Source of the DNA: Bowmanella denitrificans
Lineage (GTDB): Bacteria > Pseudomonadota > Gammaproteobacteria > Enterobacterales > Alteromonadaceae
DNA: 64,000 nt
Direction: 5' to 3'
Assembly: GCF_002887595.1 (NCBI RefSeq)
Contig: NZ_PEBU01000015.1
Location: 62,001-126,000 of the forward strand
Of the stretch, positions 52,491 through 60,248 are shown piece by piece (within the stretch, counting starts at the first letter, position 1; each line of letters starts with the position of its first letter). The position numbers and the translations under genes were made by a program. The notes under the pieces are model-generated. The model saw only the letters and a program-made list of their open reading frames with translations. It searched no databases and was not told the origin of the DNA.

Positions 52491-52518
52491 GCCCCGCCGC
52501 CCGGCGGGGCTTTTTTTA
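52491..52518. terminator. Strong rho-independent terminator after azoR
   Basis: GCCCCGCCG and CGGCGGGGC form a stem of nine pairs with a tiny loop and are followed by seven T. The T run also contains the stop codon of the convergent cysteine hydrolase gene. Confidence 0.93.
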
Positions 52519-53004
52519 TGCCACTCGGCAATGGGCAGACAGGCCGCGAATGGCCAGATCATGCAGAAATTGACTTGGCGCGGCACAGGCATTGGCATAA
52601 ATAAACGGCTGGCCGGGCAATTGTTTTGACAATGCCGTATGGGTAATACAGTGCTGCGTCATCATGCCCAGCAAATAAACATTTTGCACGCCATGATGTT
52701 CAAGTAATGGCGCCAATCCGGTGGCAAAGAAACTGTCAGCTTGATGCTTAGTAATAATTGGGGCATCGCCTAATACAGCAGCGATTTTCGGGTGTAACTC
52801 AGCACCTGGGGTATCAGCGGCAAAAAACGCCGCATCACGGCTATTTAAATGCTGTATTCCTACCACTAACCAGCCAGCAGATTTGGCTTGCATTATAAGA
52901 GGTAAGGCTGCCTGACAGGCTTTCTCTGCGTTGTGCAAAGGAAAGGCGCCAGTGGGGAAGTAGTCGTTTTGAATATCTATCACTAATAGGGCGTTGGTTG
53001 GCAT
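52516..53004 (-). CDS. Cysteine hydrolase of the isochorismatase family
   Basis: About 162 residues from the ATG at 53004, where the protein starts MPTNALLVIDIQNDYFPTGA. The longer upstream frame is unsupported. The catalytic triad of the isochorismatase-like fold is complete: Asp in VIDIQNDYF, Lys in ITKHQADSFF, and Cys in LLGMMTQHCITHTAL. Families with this layout include nicotinamidases, ureidohydrolases and uncharacterised amidases; substrate unknown. It is divergent from a GlxA-type regulator with about 150 bases between them, so it is the likely target of that regulator. Confidence 0.9.
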   Translation of the reverse strand: MPTNALLVIDIQNDYFPTGAFPLHNAEKACQAALPLIMQAKSAGWLVVGIQHLNSRDAAFFAADTPGAELHPKIAAVLGDAPIITKHQADSFFATGLAPLLEHHGVQNVYLLGMMTQHCITHTALSKQLPGQPFIYANACAAPSQFLHDLAIRGLSAHCRVA

Positions 53005-53153
53005 TGATGTTCTCGTTAACGGCAGGCTATCAATCTGATGCACTGCAATGAATGAAGCGCAGATTATCAAGGCAAATTGTGCCATGAAATATTGACCCAA
53101 AAGACAAATATCGAAAGAATTGGGCCAATGTTGCTAAAGATATTCCAGACCCT

Positions 53154-54134
53154 ATGCCTTTACCTCAAGTAGGATTGGTTGTTTACCCAGACTTCAACCC
53201 ATTTCATTTTGCTGTACCGCAGATGGTTTTCAGTCTGCAACTGCCGCAAGGCCCGTTATTCTGCCTGCACACCCTGGCGGTTACGAGTGAACTTCAGTTG
53301 GGACGCGGCGGCGTATCGGTCAAACCTACTGGGGATGTGCGACAGATGGACAATATGGACATCCTGGTGGTGTCCGGCTGGCATGATATTCATCAGGCAC
53401 CTGAGCCAGCGCTTGTTGATGCATTGCAGCGGGCCCATGCACGCGGCGCTTGCATTGTCGGCTTATGTTATGGCGTGTACGCCTTAGCGTATGCTGGACT
53501 GCTTGATGGCAAACCGGCCTCAACACACTGGCTGGCTGAGCAGGATTTTGCCGTGCGCTTTCCCAGGGTGAAACTCGATCTGAATGCTTTGTACGTGGAA
53601 AGCGATAATCTGATTACCTCGGCAGGAACGGCAGCGGGGCTGGATTGTTGTCTGCACATAGTGCGCCGCTATCATGGTGCCAGCATGGCCAACAACGTTG
53701 CCAGGGTAATGGTGGTGGCGCCACATCGAGAAGGCGGGCAGGCACAGTTTATTGAACAACCGGTGGCTGCAACCACTCAGGATGCAAAAATTAACCAACT
53801 GCTTGACCATCTGAGGCAACATCTGGCTAAGCAGCACAGGATTGAAAAGTTGGCTGAGACGGCGGCCATGAGTCGTCGCACTTTTACCCGCCATTTTAAG
53901 CGTGCGACCGGTTTAACTCTGGTGGACTGGCTAATCAATGAAAGAGTACGCTTGAGTCGCGAGTTGCTGGAAACGTCCAGCCTTTCTATTGAACAGATCG
54001 CGCAGCGCTGTGGTTTTCATACTGCGGTGTCGTTCAGACAGCATTTTCGTAACAAACACCATGTCAGCCCGAGCCAATGGCGTAAGGTTTTTATTGGCAC
54101 CAACACAAACCAGTCGGCTAACGCCGACCGGTGA
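53154..54134 (+). CDS. GlxA family AraC-type transcriptional regulator
   Basis: A 326-residue regulator. Residues about 5-190 have the DJ-1/PfpI class-I amidotransferase-like fold, with GLCYGVYALAYAGLL at the nucleophile-elbow position and TSAGTAAGLDCCLHIVRRY nearby. Residues about 220-315 are the AraC double helix-turn-helix: IEKLAETAAMSRRTFTRHFK and LSIEQIAQRCGFHTAVSFRQ, then HFRNKHHVSPSQWRK. GlxA-type regulators usually control catabolic genes for small nitrogenous or aldehyde metabolites. The divergent cysteine hydrolase is the probable target. The ATG lies about 50 bases from the operator region shared with that gene. Confidence 0.92.
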   Translation: MPLPQVGLVVYPDFNPFHFAVPQMVFSLQLPQGPLFCLHTLAVTSELQLGRGGVSVKPTGDVRQMDNMDILVVSGWHDIHQAPEPALVDALQRAHARGACIVGLCYGVYALAYAGLLDGKPASTHWLAEQDFAVRFPRVKLDLNALYVESDNLITSAGTAAGLDCCLHIVRRYHGASMANNVARVMVVAPHREGGQAQFIEQPVAATTQDAKINQLLDHLRQHLAKQHRIEKLAETAAMSRRTFTRHFKRATGLTLVDWLINERVRLSRELLETSSLSIEQIAQRCGFHTAVSFRQHFRNKHHVSPSQWRKVFIGTNTNQSANADR

Positions 54135-54146
54135 GTGAAACCTGGC

Positions 54147-54692
54147 TTATTCGCCGGACAAGGTTTTTTCCAATGTCAGGATAAAGTCTTTATCCTGCGG
54201 TTCGGTGCGGGAGCCGAAGGATTCCACCACGTCTCCCTTGTTGTTGACCAGATATTTATAGAAGTTCCATTTGGGGGTAGTACCGGATTTTTTAGCCAGC
54301 ATGCGATACAGCGGATCGGCATCATCACCCCGCACGGCAATAGGTTCGAACATGGGGAATTTAACCCCATATGTCAGCTCGCAAAGTTCCGCCGTTTTGG
54401 CTTCGTCCTGATCTTCCTGATTAAAGTCGTGGGACGGAAAACCTAACACCACCAGACCTTTATCCTGATAGTCAGCATAGAGTTTTTCCAGGCCCTCAAA
54501 CTGCGGTGTAAAGCCACAATAACTGGCGGTATTCACAATCAGCAGGGTTTTTCCCTGATAGGCCTGGCACAAATTTACTTCTTCCTGAGAATTCAGCTTA
54601 CGCTTTACAAATTTAAGCAGGTCAGGGCATTGGTCTGCCATAGCGCTGCCGGCAGCCAGACTGAATAACAAAGCAATCAAACGCGTTTTCAT
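54147..54692 (-). CDS. Secreted glutathione peroxidase
   Basis: A 181-residue thioredoxin-fold peroxidase from the ATG at 54692. MKTRLIALLFSLAAGSAMAD is a signal peptide with cleavage after AMA, so the enzyme is periplasmic, unusual for the cytoplasmic BtuE type. The peroxidatic Cys is in IVNTASYCGFTPQFEGLEKL (Cys, not selenocysteine). FPSHDFNQEDQDEA supplies the conserved Gln-equivalent region, and KWNFYKYLVNNKGDVV the Trp. A CPDLL/NLCQAY pair gives two extra Cys near the N-terminus. It reduces hydroperoxides, probably using thioredoxin-like donors. Convergent with the GlxA-type regulator. Confidence 0.92.
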   Translation of the reverse strand: MKTRLIALLFSLAAGSAMADQCPDLLKFVKRKLNSQEEVNLCQAYQGKTLLIVNTASYCGFTPQFEGLEKLYADYQDKGLVVLGFPSHDFNQEDQDEAKTAELCELTYGVKFPMFEPIAVRGDDADPLYRMLAKKSGTTPKWNFYKYLVNNKGDVVESFGSRTEPQDKDFILTLEKTLSGE

Positions 54693-54851
54693 GGTGGTCC
54701 TTTTCAATTTGAGGTAAATAAGACTCGTTGTACAACAAGAACTGGGTTTACGCCATTGTCTTTCAACAAGATCAATTAGCATGGCGATTAACGGCACTTT
54801 ACGTTTTAATAGCTCGTTCACACACCCCATCAGTCACGGGAACATAACAAT

Positions 54852-57341
54852 ATGTATAAAACCACAAGATCCTATCTGGTGTTACTGATTTGTGCAGGTC
54901 TGAGTGCTTGTGCCACGACCTCACAGACATCAAATACAACGTCAGGTGTACAGACCAAACCGCTGCCACAGCCCATCCAGGCACAGGCTGCTGTCAGTCA
55001 GGGCGACGATATAATTCGTCTTGAGCAAATCATGGCAGATCCGGACTGGATGGGGCGTTTCCCCGAGAACCCATACTGGGGGCTGGACAGTCAATCCGTG
55101 CGTTATGAACGAAAGCGCGAAGGCAGTCCGGTCAATGATCTCTGGCAAGCCTCTGTCCGACAGCAAGGTAATGGCAGCATTGTACCTCTGGGCGAGCGGC
55201 ATCTTACCGATAACGGTAACCGAATCGTTAACCAGGATGCCACAAAAGCGGCCTGGGTGTTTGAGGGCAACCTGTTTGTCAAAGATCTTAAAACCGCTCA
55301 GGTGACCCAGCTCACCCGCAGCAGTGACGGGGTGCAGCGCCCTATGTTCCTGTTGGACGGACGTATCGCCTATCAAAGTGGTGACAGTATTCTGGCTATT
55401 GATGTGCAAAGTGGTTTGACCCGCCAACTGGTCAGTTGGAAATTTGCCGACAAGCCAAAGGCCGTGCAGGAGCCTAAAGACTATCTGGCCAAAAAGCAGC
55501 TGAAGCTGATTCAGTATGTCAACAAGGAACGGGCAGAGCGTCAGGCCAGATTCGATCATCAGCAGGAACTGCAAGCTGAGAATGCCAGTCTGACCCCTCA
55601 GCCATTCTATCTGGCCACACAATTTAAGACCGCTGAAGCCAGCCTGTCCCCCGATGGAAAACGCCTGGTCCTGGCCATAGAAAAAGATGAACCCAGCCGT
55701 GATGATAATGACATCATGCCCAATTACATTGGTGAAGATGGCCGTATCAAATCGGAAGCGGTGCGCCGTAAAGTGGCGGATGCCAAACCGCGAAACCAGG
55801 AATTGTGGTTACTGGATTTGCAGTCAGGCAGCCAGATGCAACTGAGCTATCAGGAACTGCCTGGATACAATGAAGATGTGCTGGCCGACGTGAAAAGCGA
55901 AAATGCCAGAGCCAACGGAGAGAAATATCAGCCTAACCGTTTACCGCGAGACATCGGCCTGATTACTGACTGGTACTGGAGCGAGAGTGCGATTAAATGG
56001 CACGCCAATGGTCAGCAGGTGGCGGTCATGCTCAAAGCCTGGGACAACAAAGACCGCTGGATTGCCACAGTGGATCTGGCCAAAGGTAAGCTGGTAACAC
56101 AGCACAGATTGCATGATAAGGCCTGGGTAAATTACAGATTTAACAGCTTTGGCTGGTTGAATCACAGCGAAACCCTGTATTTCCTGTCGGAGCAATCCGG
56201 GTATGCGCAGTTGTATCGCCAGGAACTGGGGGGCAAAGAGCTGGCCCTGACCTTTGGTGACTACGAGGTGGACAAGCTGACCCTGACCCGTGACGATAAA
56301 TTTATCTACTTCCGGGCGAATATCAAACACCCAGGTATTTACGAAATTTACCGGGTTAATCTGCAAAGTGGCGACATTGAAGCCCTGACTGATTTGGGCG
56401 GTGACAACGAATACGTGCTTAGCCCGGATGAACAGAGCCTGTTGCTTACCCACAGCCAGGTGACCCGTCCGCCAGAGTTGTATGTGCAGGCCGCGCAGGT
56501 TGGTGCCAAACCCATGCAATTGACTAACACGGTCAGTGAGGCTTTTAAAGCCATGCCCTGGGTTGCGCCCAAAGTGGTTCCGGTGCCTTCCAGCCATGGC
56601 AGCCAGCCGGTCTATGCCAAGGTTTATCTGCCTGCAGATTATCAGCAAGGGCAAAAACGCAAAGCGGTTATCTTTAACCACGGTGCCGGTTATTTGCAAA
56701 ATTCCCACCTTGGTTGGTCAGGCTACTTCCGTGAATTTATGTTCCATAGCATGTTGGTACAACAGGGCTATGTGGTGATGGACATGGATTACCGTGCGTC
56801 AGCTGGTTATGGCCGTGACTGGCGCACCGCTATTTATCGTCAGATGGGCACACCGGAAATCCAGGATCTGCAGGATGGCGTGAACTGGTTGGGTGCCAAT
56901 GCCAATGTGGACACTCAGCGCATTTGTACCTATGGTGGCTCATACGGCGGGTTTATGACCTTTATGGCGTTGTTTACCAGCCCGGAGCTGTTCCAGTGTG
57001 GGGCGGCCTTGCGCCCGGTAACAGACTGGGCTTACTACAATACGCCTTACACGGCCAATATTCTTAACACACCGCAGGTGGATGATATTGCCTATCAGCG
57101 CAGTTCGCCGATTTATTATGCAGAAGGGCTCAATAAGCCGCTGCTGATCAATGCGCCTATGGTGGATAATAACGTGTTTTTTGTGGATGTGGTCAGACTG
57201 GTACAGCGTTTAATTGAACTGGAAAAAACCGATTTTGAAACGGCTATCTATCCGGTTGAATCCCATGGATTCCGTCAGCCCAGTTCGTGGCTGGATGAAT
57301 ATCGACGCATTTATAAGCTGTTCGAGGAAAACCTCAACTAA
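54852..57341 (+). CDS. S9 family peptidase (dipeptidyl-peptidase IV / prolyl oligopeptidase type), lipoprotein
   Basis: An 829-residue secreted peptidase. MYKTTRSYLVLLICAGLSAC ends in lipobox LSAC, so it is lipid-anchored. Residues about 60-560 form a beta-propeller with WD-like LSPDGKRLVLAIEKDE repeats. The hydrolase domain carries the nucleophile Ser in CTYGGSYGGFMTFMALF, Asp in MVDNNVFFVD and His in YPVESHGFRQPSS. VMDMDYRASAGYGRDWRTAI is the conserved S9 strand. The enzyme removes N-terminal dipeptides or cleaves after Pro, probably at the cell surface or periplasm. It is a single gene, ended by a strong terminator. Confidence 0.93.
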   Translation: MYKTTRSYLVLLICAGLSACATTSQTSNTTSGVQTKPLPQPIQAQAAVSQGDDIIRLEQIMADPDWMGRFPENPYWGLDSQSVRYERKREGSPVNDLWQASVRQQGNGSIVPLGERHLTDNGNRIVNQDATKAAWVFEGNLFVKDLKTAQVTQLTRSSDGVQRPMFLLDGRIAYQSGDSILAIDVQSGLTRQLVSWKFADKPKAVQEPKDYLAKKQLKLIQYVNKERAERQARFDHQQELQAENASLTPQPFYLATQFKTAEASLSPDGKRLVLAIEKDEPSRDDNDIMPNYIGEDGRIKSEAVRRKVADAKPRNQELWLLDLQSGSQMQLSYQELPGYNEDVLADVKSENARANGEKYQPNRLPRDIGLITDWYWSESAIKWHANGQQVAVMLKAWDNKDRWIATVDLAKGKLVTQHRLHDKAWVNYRFNSFGWLNHSETLYFLSEQSGYAQLYRQELGGKELALTFGDYEVDKLTLTRDDKFIYFRANIKHPGIYEIYRVNLQSGDIEALTDLGGDNEYVLSPDEQSLLLTHSQVTRPPELYVQAAQVGAKPMQLTNTVSEAFKAMPWVAPKVVPVPSSHGSQPVYAKVYLPADYQQGQKRKAVIFNHGAGYLQNSHLGWSGYFREFMFHSMLVQQGYVVMDMDYRASAGYGRDWRTAIYRQMGTPEIQDLQDGVNWLGANANVDTQRICTYGGSYGGFMTFMALFTSPELFQCGAALRPVTDWAYYNTPYTANILNTPQVDDIAYQRSSPIYYAEGLNKPLLINAPMVDNNVFFVDVVRLVQRLIELEKTDFETAIYPVESHGFRQPSSWLDEYRRIYKLFEENLN

Positions 57342-57357
57342 TCCGGTCTGCATTTCA

Positions 57358-57380
57358 GCCCCGCGATTGCGGGGCTTTTG
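57358..57380 (+). terminator. Terminator after the S9 peptidase gene
   Basis: GCCCCGC and GCGGGGC pair across a GATT loop and are followed by TTTTGTTTG. It lies just ahead of the oxidoreductase ribosome site. Confidence 0.88.
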
Positions 57381-57401
57381 TTTGAATGTAGGGAGCAAAA
57401 T

Positions 57402-58319
57402 ATGAAAATAGCTTTGATTGGTCTGGGGGATATTGCGCAAAAGGCTTATCTGCCGCTTTTACATCACTGGCCACAGGTGGAGTGGCTCTTTTGCAGCCGC
57501 AACCCTCAGGTGCTGGCCAGCCTGGCTGCGCAGTACCGGATTGTAGACAGCTATACCGATTACCAACAATTGCCTGAGCTGGATGCGGTAATGATCCATA
57601 GTGCCACCGCAAGCCATCTTGAACTGGCGGCGCATTTCCTGGCTCGCCGTGTGGCGGTTTTTGTCGATAAGCCTTTGTGTGACAACTATGCTGATTGTGA
57701 AAGGCTGTACGCGCTGGCTGCCCGCTTTAATGTCCCCTTGTTTGTGGGCTTCAATCGCCGCTACCTGCCTTTGCTGCACCAACAAACCGGTGCCGCATTA
57801 GCCAATGGCACCGGCATCCGCAATATGCGCTGGGAAAAGCACCGCCATAACCAGCCCGGAGATATCCGCACTTTTGTGTTTGACGATTTCATTCATGCTC
57901 TGGATGGGGTAAACCTCAGTGGCAGGGTGGACCCCGCGGATATGCAGATATACAGTCAGATGGACGGGCAGCAGTTAGCCCGCCTGGATTGTCATTGGTA
58001 TGCAGACGGCGGTATGTATCATGCGTCAATGGACAGATGTTATGGCATGACCTGTGAACGTATTGTGCTTGGCCAGCTTAATCAAACCCTGGAGCTGGAT
58101 GGTTTTCTGCGAGGTACCAGATGGTCGGAAAATCGCGCAGAGCAACTTGCGCTGGCCGACTGGACGCCGATGCTACATAGCAAAGGCTTTTATGCCATGT
58201 TGGTGCATTGGCTGGAGGTGGTAAAAAGCGGCAGACTGGCTGACGAGGTAATTGCGCGTAACCTCAACAGCCACAGACTATGTGAAGAAATCTGCCAACG
58301 CTTAACCAGGGCGTGCTGA
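57402..58319 (+). CDS. Gfo/Idh/MocA family oxidoreductase
   Basis: A 305-residue NAD(P)-dependent enzyme starting at the ATG at 57402 with AGGGAG ahead. MKIALIGLGDIAQKAYLPLL is the Rossmann GxGxxA loop. AVFVDKPLCDNYADCERLYA carries the KP motif, and LFVGFNRRYLPLLHQ follows. The C-terminal substrate domain holds RWEKHRHNQPGDIRTFVFDD with a conserved FIHALD block that positions the substrate sugar in related enzymes. Members oxidise or reduce sugars, inositols or biliverdin. The specific substrate is unknown and no sugar-utilisation gene adjoins it. Convergent with the GFA gene, nine bases apart. Confidence 0.9.
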   Translation: MKIALIGLGDIAQKAYLPLLHHWPQVEWLFCSRNPQVLASLAAQYRIVDSYTDYQQLPELDAVMIHSATASHLELAAHFLARRVAVFVDKPLCDNYADCERLYALAARFNVPLFVGFNRRYLPLLHQQTGAALANGTGIRNMRWEKHRHNQPGDIRTFVFDDFIHALDGVNLSGRVDPADMQIYSQMDGQQLARLDCHWYADGGMYHASMDRCYGMTCERIVLGQLNQTLELDGFLRGTRWSENRAEQLALADWTPMLHSKGFYAMLVHWLEVVKSGRLADEVIARNLNSHRLCEEICQRLTRAC

Positions 58320-58327
58320 CCTTTTAG

Positions 58328-58744
58328 CTATTCTTTCGGGGCATACTGAGCAAATACTTCAGCGCCGGTCATATTGTGGGTTTGATTGGCAAAGCTGTAA
58401 TAATGTGGTTTTTCATCGATAAAAATCTGATGATCCAAGGTAAAGTCAGATGACACTTCGAACAGGCCGGCCGAGACAATATGCTGATTATTTTGTTTCA
58501 GCCGGTAAAACAGCGCACTGCCACATTTTTTGCAAAACGCCCGCTCTGCCCAGTCTGATGAGCTAAAGCGCTCAACATTTTGCTCACCCGTAACTGTGAG
58601 TTCTGTACCAGCGTCAACCGCCAGAAAAGGACCGCCTACCCATTGCCTGCACATACTGCAGTGGCAAACGCCGACCTTTTGTTCAACCTGGCCTGTCACT
58701 GAGACGGCTCCACATAAACACTGACCCTTTGCGGAAATTTTCAT
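58328..58744 (-). CDS. GFA family protein (glutathione-dependent formaldehyde-activating-like, CENP-V fold)
   Basis: A 138-residue zinc protein. The metal ligands are in KGQCLCGAVSVTGQV, VCHCSMCRQWVGGPF and FCKKCGSALFYR, the CxCG / CxxC pattern of the Gfa/CENP-V family. These proteins have a beta-rich Mss4-like fold; the named activity (S-hydroxymethylglutathione formation) holds only for some members. The gene's ATG overlaps the stop of the rhombosortase gene (ATGA), so the two are translationally coupled, with no obvious functional link. Confidence 0.92.
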   Translation of the reverse strand: MKISAKGQCLCGAVSVTGQVEQKVGVCHCSMCRQWVGGPFLAVDAGTELTVTGEQNVERFSSSDWAERAFCKKCGSALFYRLKQNNQHIVSAGLFEVSSDFTLDHQIFIDEKPHYYSFANQTHNMTGAEVFAQYAPKE

Positions 58745-59340
58745 CTGGTTCTCCTTTTTTTGATGAAAGGGGTTAAGACACTGGCAGCCAGTGCCAGCAT
58801 CCCTGCCAGCGCACCGAAAAGGTGTGCATCAATGGCAACATTGGCGTTGATAAGCTTTGCCACTTCCTGGCTGGGACCTGCCCATTGTTCATATAATACT
58901 TTGCCCCATAATCCCATCAGCAGCAACCAGCCAGATTTTATGCCGTGGCGAATATCCATACCTGCACCCCAGACAAACAAACCATGCAGAATCCCTGACA
59001 GGCCTACGTACCGAATAAGCTCGGGCGAACCCCAATACAAACCAATGCTGCAAATCAAGGCACAAAAGAGCATTAAGCCCAGGTAGGGAAAAAACCGGTA
59101 GTAATGGCCATGCAAAGCCCACAACAGCAACATCCCGGCTGCATTTAGCAATAAATGATTAAAGTTAGTGTGCAGCAGATGTCCGCTTAACAGGCGCCAC
59201 CATTCACCGCTTTGCAGCAGGGTACGAGCATATGTCAGATGCACCTGACTCCATGGCTCCAGGAAAAAAAGCAGGAAGCTGAGGAGCAGCACAAGCAGCG
59301 GGCCACTGAATTGTTGTGGCTGGCAAGGCAGTTTGAGCAT
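58741..59340 (-). CDS. Rhombosortase (rhomboid-type GlyGly-CTERM processing protease)
   Basis: About 199 residues from the ATG at 59340. It has six or more membrane helices, including FSGPLLVLLLSFLLFFLEPW, LLLNAAGMLLLWALHGHYYR and LGLMLFCALICSIGLYWGS. The rhomboid catalytic Ser lies in YVGLSGILHGLFVWGAG, the His in AIDAHLFGALAGMLALA, and the WRLLSGHLLHTNFNHLLLNA block is the rhombosortase loop-1 signature. Rhombosortases cleave GlyGly-CTERM tails of type-II-secreted proteins so they can be anchored or released at the surface. No complete GlyGly-CTERM protein is visible in this window; the truncated secreted protein at 62459 is the nearest candidate. Translationally coupled to the GFA gene. 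Confidence 0.9.
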   Translation of the reverse strand: MLKLPCQPQQFSGPLLVLLLSFLLFFLEPWSQVHLTYARTLLQSGEWWRLLSGHLLHTNFNHLLLNAAGMLLLWALHGHYYRFFPYLGLMLFCALICSIGLYWGSPELIRYVGLSGILHGLFVWGAGMDIRHGIKSGWLLLMGLWGKVLYEQWAGPSQEVAKLINANVAIDAHLFGALAGMLALAASVLTPFIKKRRTR

Positions 59341-59454
59341 AACTAAATGATTCTGCGTAATTTTGCATATAATACGGTGCGAAAAACCAAAATGGAAACT
59401 GGCCCAGTCATAGCCGGGGCTGGTAAAGTGACAGAAAAATGACTGAGTAATAGC

Positions 59455-60219
59455 ATGTCTGACATCCTGCTGAAAAAAGAATCCCAGGTGCTTAAGATCC
59501 TGATTAACCGGCCGCACAAGAAAAATGCGTTGTCGATGCCAATGTATCAACACATGGCCATGGCTATTGAACAAGCCAAAGAAGATAACGAAATACGCGC
59601 CATTTTGATTGCCTCGACGGCAGATGATTTTACGGCGGGGAATGATTTAGCGGACTTTGCCGATTTTTCCGAACATGAGCAGATTGGCGACACAGTGCGC
59701 TTTATGAATGCACTGATGCATTGCCCTCTACCTGTGGTGGCCAAAGTGCAGGGCCTGGCTGTCGGCATAGGTACAACCATGCTGCTGCATTGCGATCTTG
59801 TTTATTGTGCAGACAACAGTCGTTTTTCACTACCTTTTATCAATCTGGGTCTGGTACCTGAATATGCTTCCAGTTTCCTGCTGCCTAAATTGGCCGGTCA
59901 TGCAAAGGCCGCCCAGTGGTTGATGTTAGGGGAATCCTTTAATGCTGAAGATGCAAAAGCCTTCGGTATGGTGAATCAGGTTTTTAACCTTGACCAGCTG
60001 AATATTGAGGTTGAAAAGGTATTGGCAAAGCTGGTGGCGAAACCCCGCCAGGCGATGGCACTGACCAAGGCACTGATGAAGTCCAATCTGGAAGAGGTAA
60101 ATTTACATATGAACGAGGAATTGGACTTTTTTATTGAACAATTGCGCACACCTGCAGCCAAAGAAGCATTTGCTGCCTTTTTACAAAAGCGTCAGCCCGA
60201 TCCGGATATTTACAACTAA
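59455..60219 (+). CDS. Enoyl-CoA hydratase/isomerase family protein
   Basis: A 254-residue crotonase-fold protein. LKILINRPHKKNALSMPMYQ near residue 14, AILIASTADDFTAGNDLADF (oxyanion-hole strand near residue 50), and VVAKVQGLAVGIGTTMLLHC then LPFINLGLVPEYASSFLLPK are the crotonase blocks. The Glu of FINLGLVPEYASS fits one of the catalytic acids; the other, in the GxxxGxG region, is not the standard Glu, so it may be an isomerase or another crotonase activity. It stands 114 bases from the divergent rhombosortase and is followed by ggt. Confidence 0.9.
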   Translation: MSDILLKKESQVLKILINRPHKKNALSMPMYQHMAMAIEQAKEDNEIRAILIASTADDFTAGNDLADFADFSEHEQIGDTVRFMNALMHCPLPVVAKVQGLAVGIGTTMLLHCDLVYCADNSRFSLPFINLGLVPEYASSFLLPKLAGHAKAAQWLMLGESFNAEDAKAFGMVNQVFNLDQLNIEVEKVLAKLVAKPRQAMALTKALMKSNLEEVNLHMNEELDFFIEQLRTPAAKEAFAAFLQKRQPDPDIYN

Positions 60220-60248
60220 TTATTATCAGCTATCGCGAGTTTTATACT

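Noticed and set aside
54942-55622. Reverse-strand 226-residue open frame near the start of the S9 peptidase gene
   Set aside because: Same reasoning: antisense shadow of a well-supported coding sequence.
55941-56708. Reverse-strand 255-residue open frame inside the S9 peptidase gene
   Set aside because: It is antisense to a fully conserved beta-propeller region and has no recognisable domain; a long stop-free antisense frame is expected from the codon usage.
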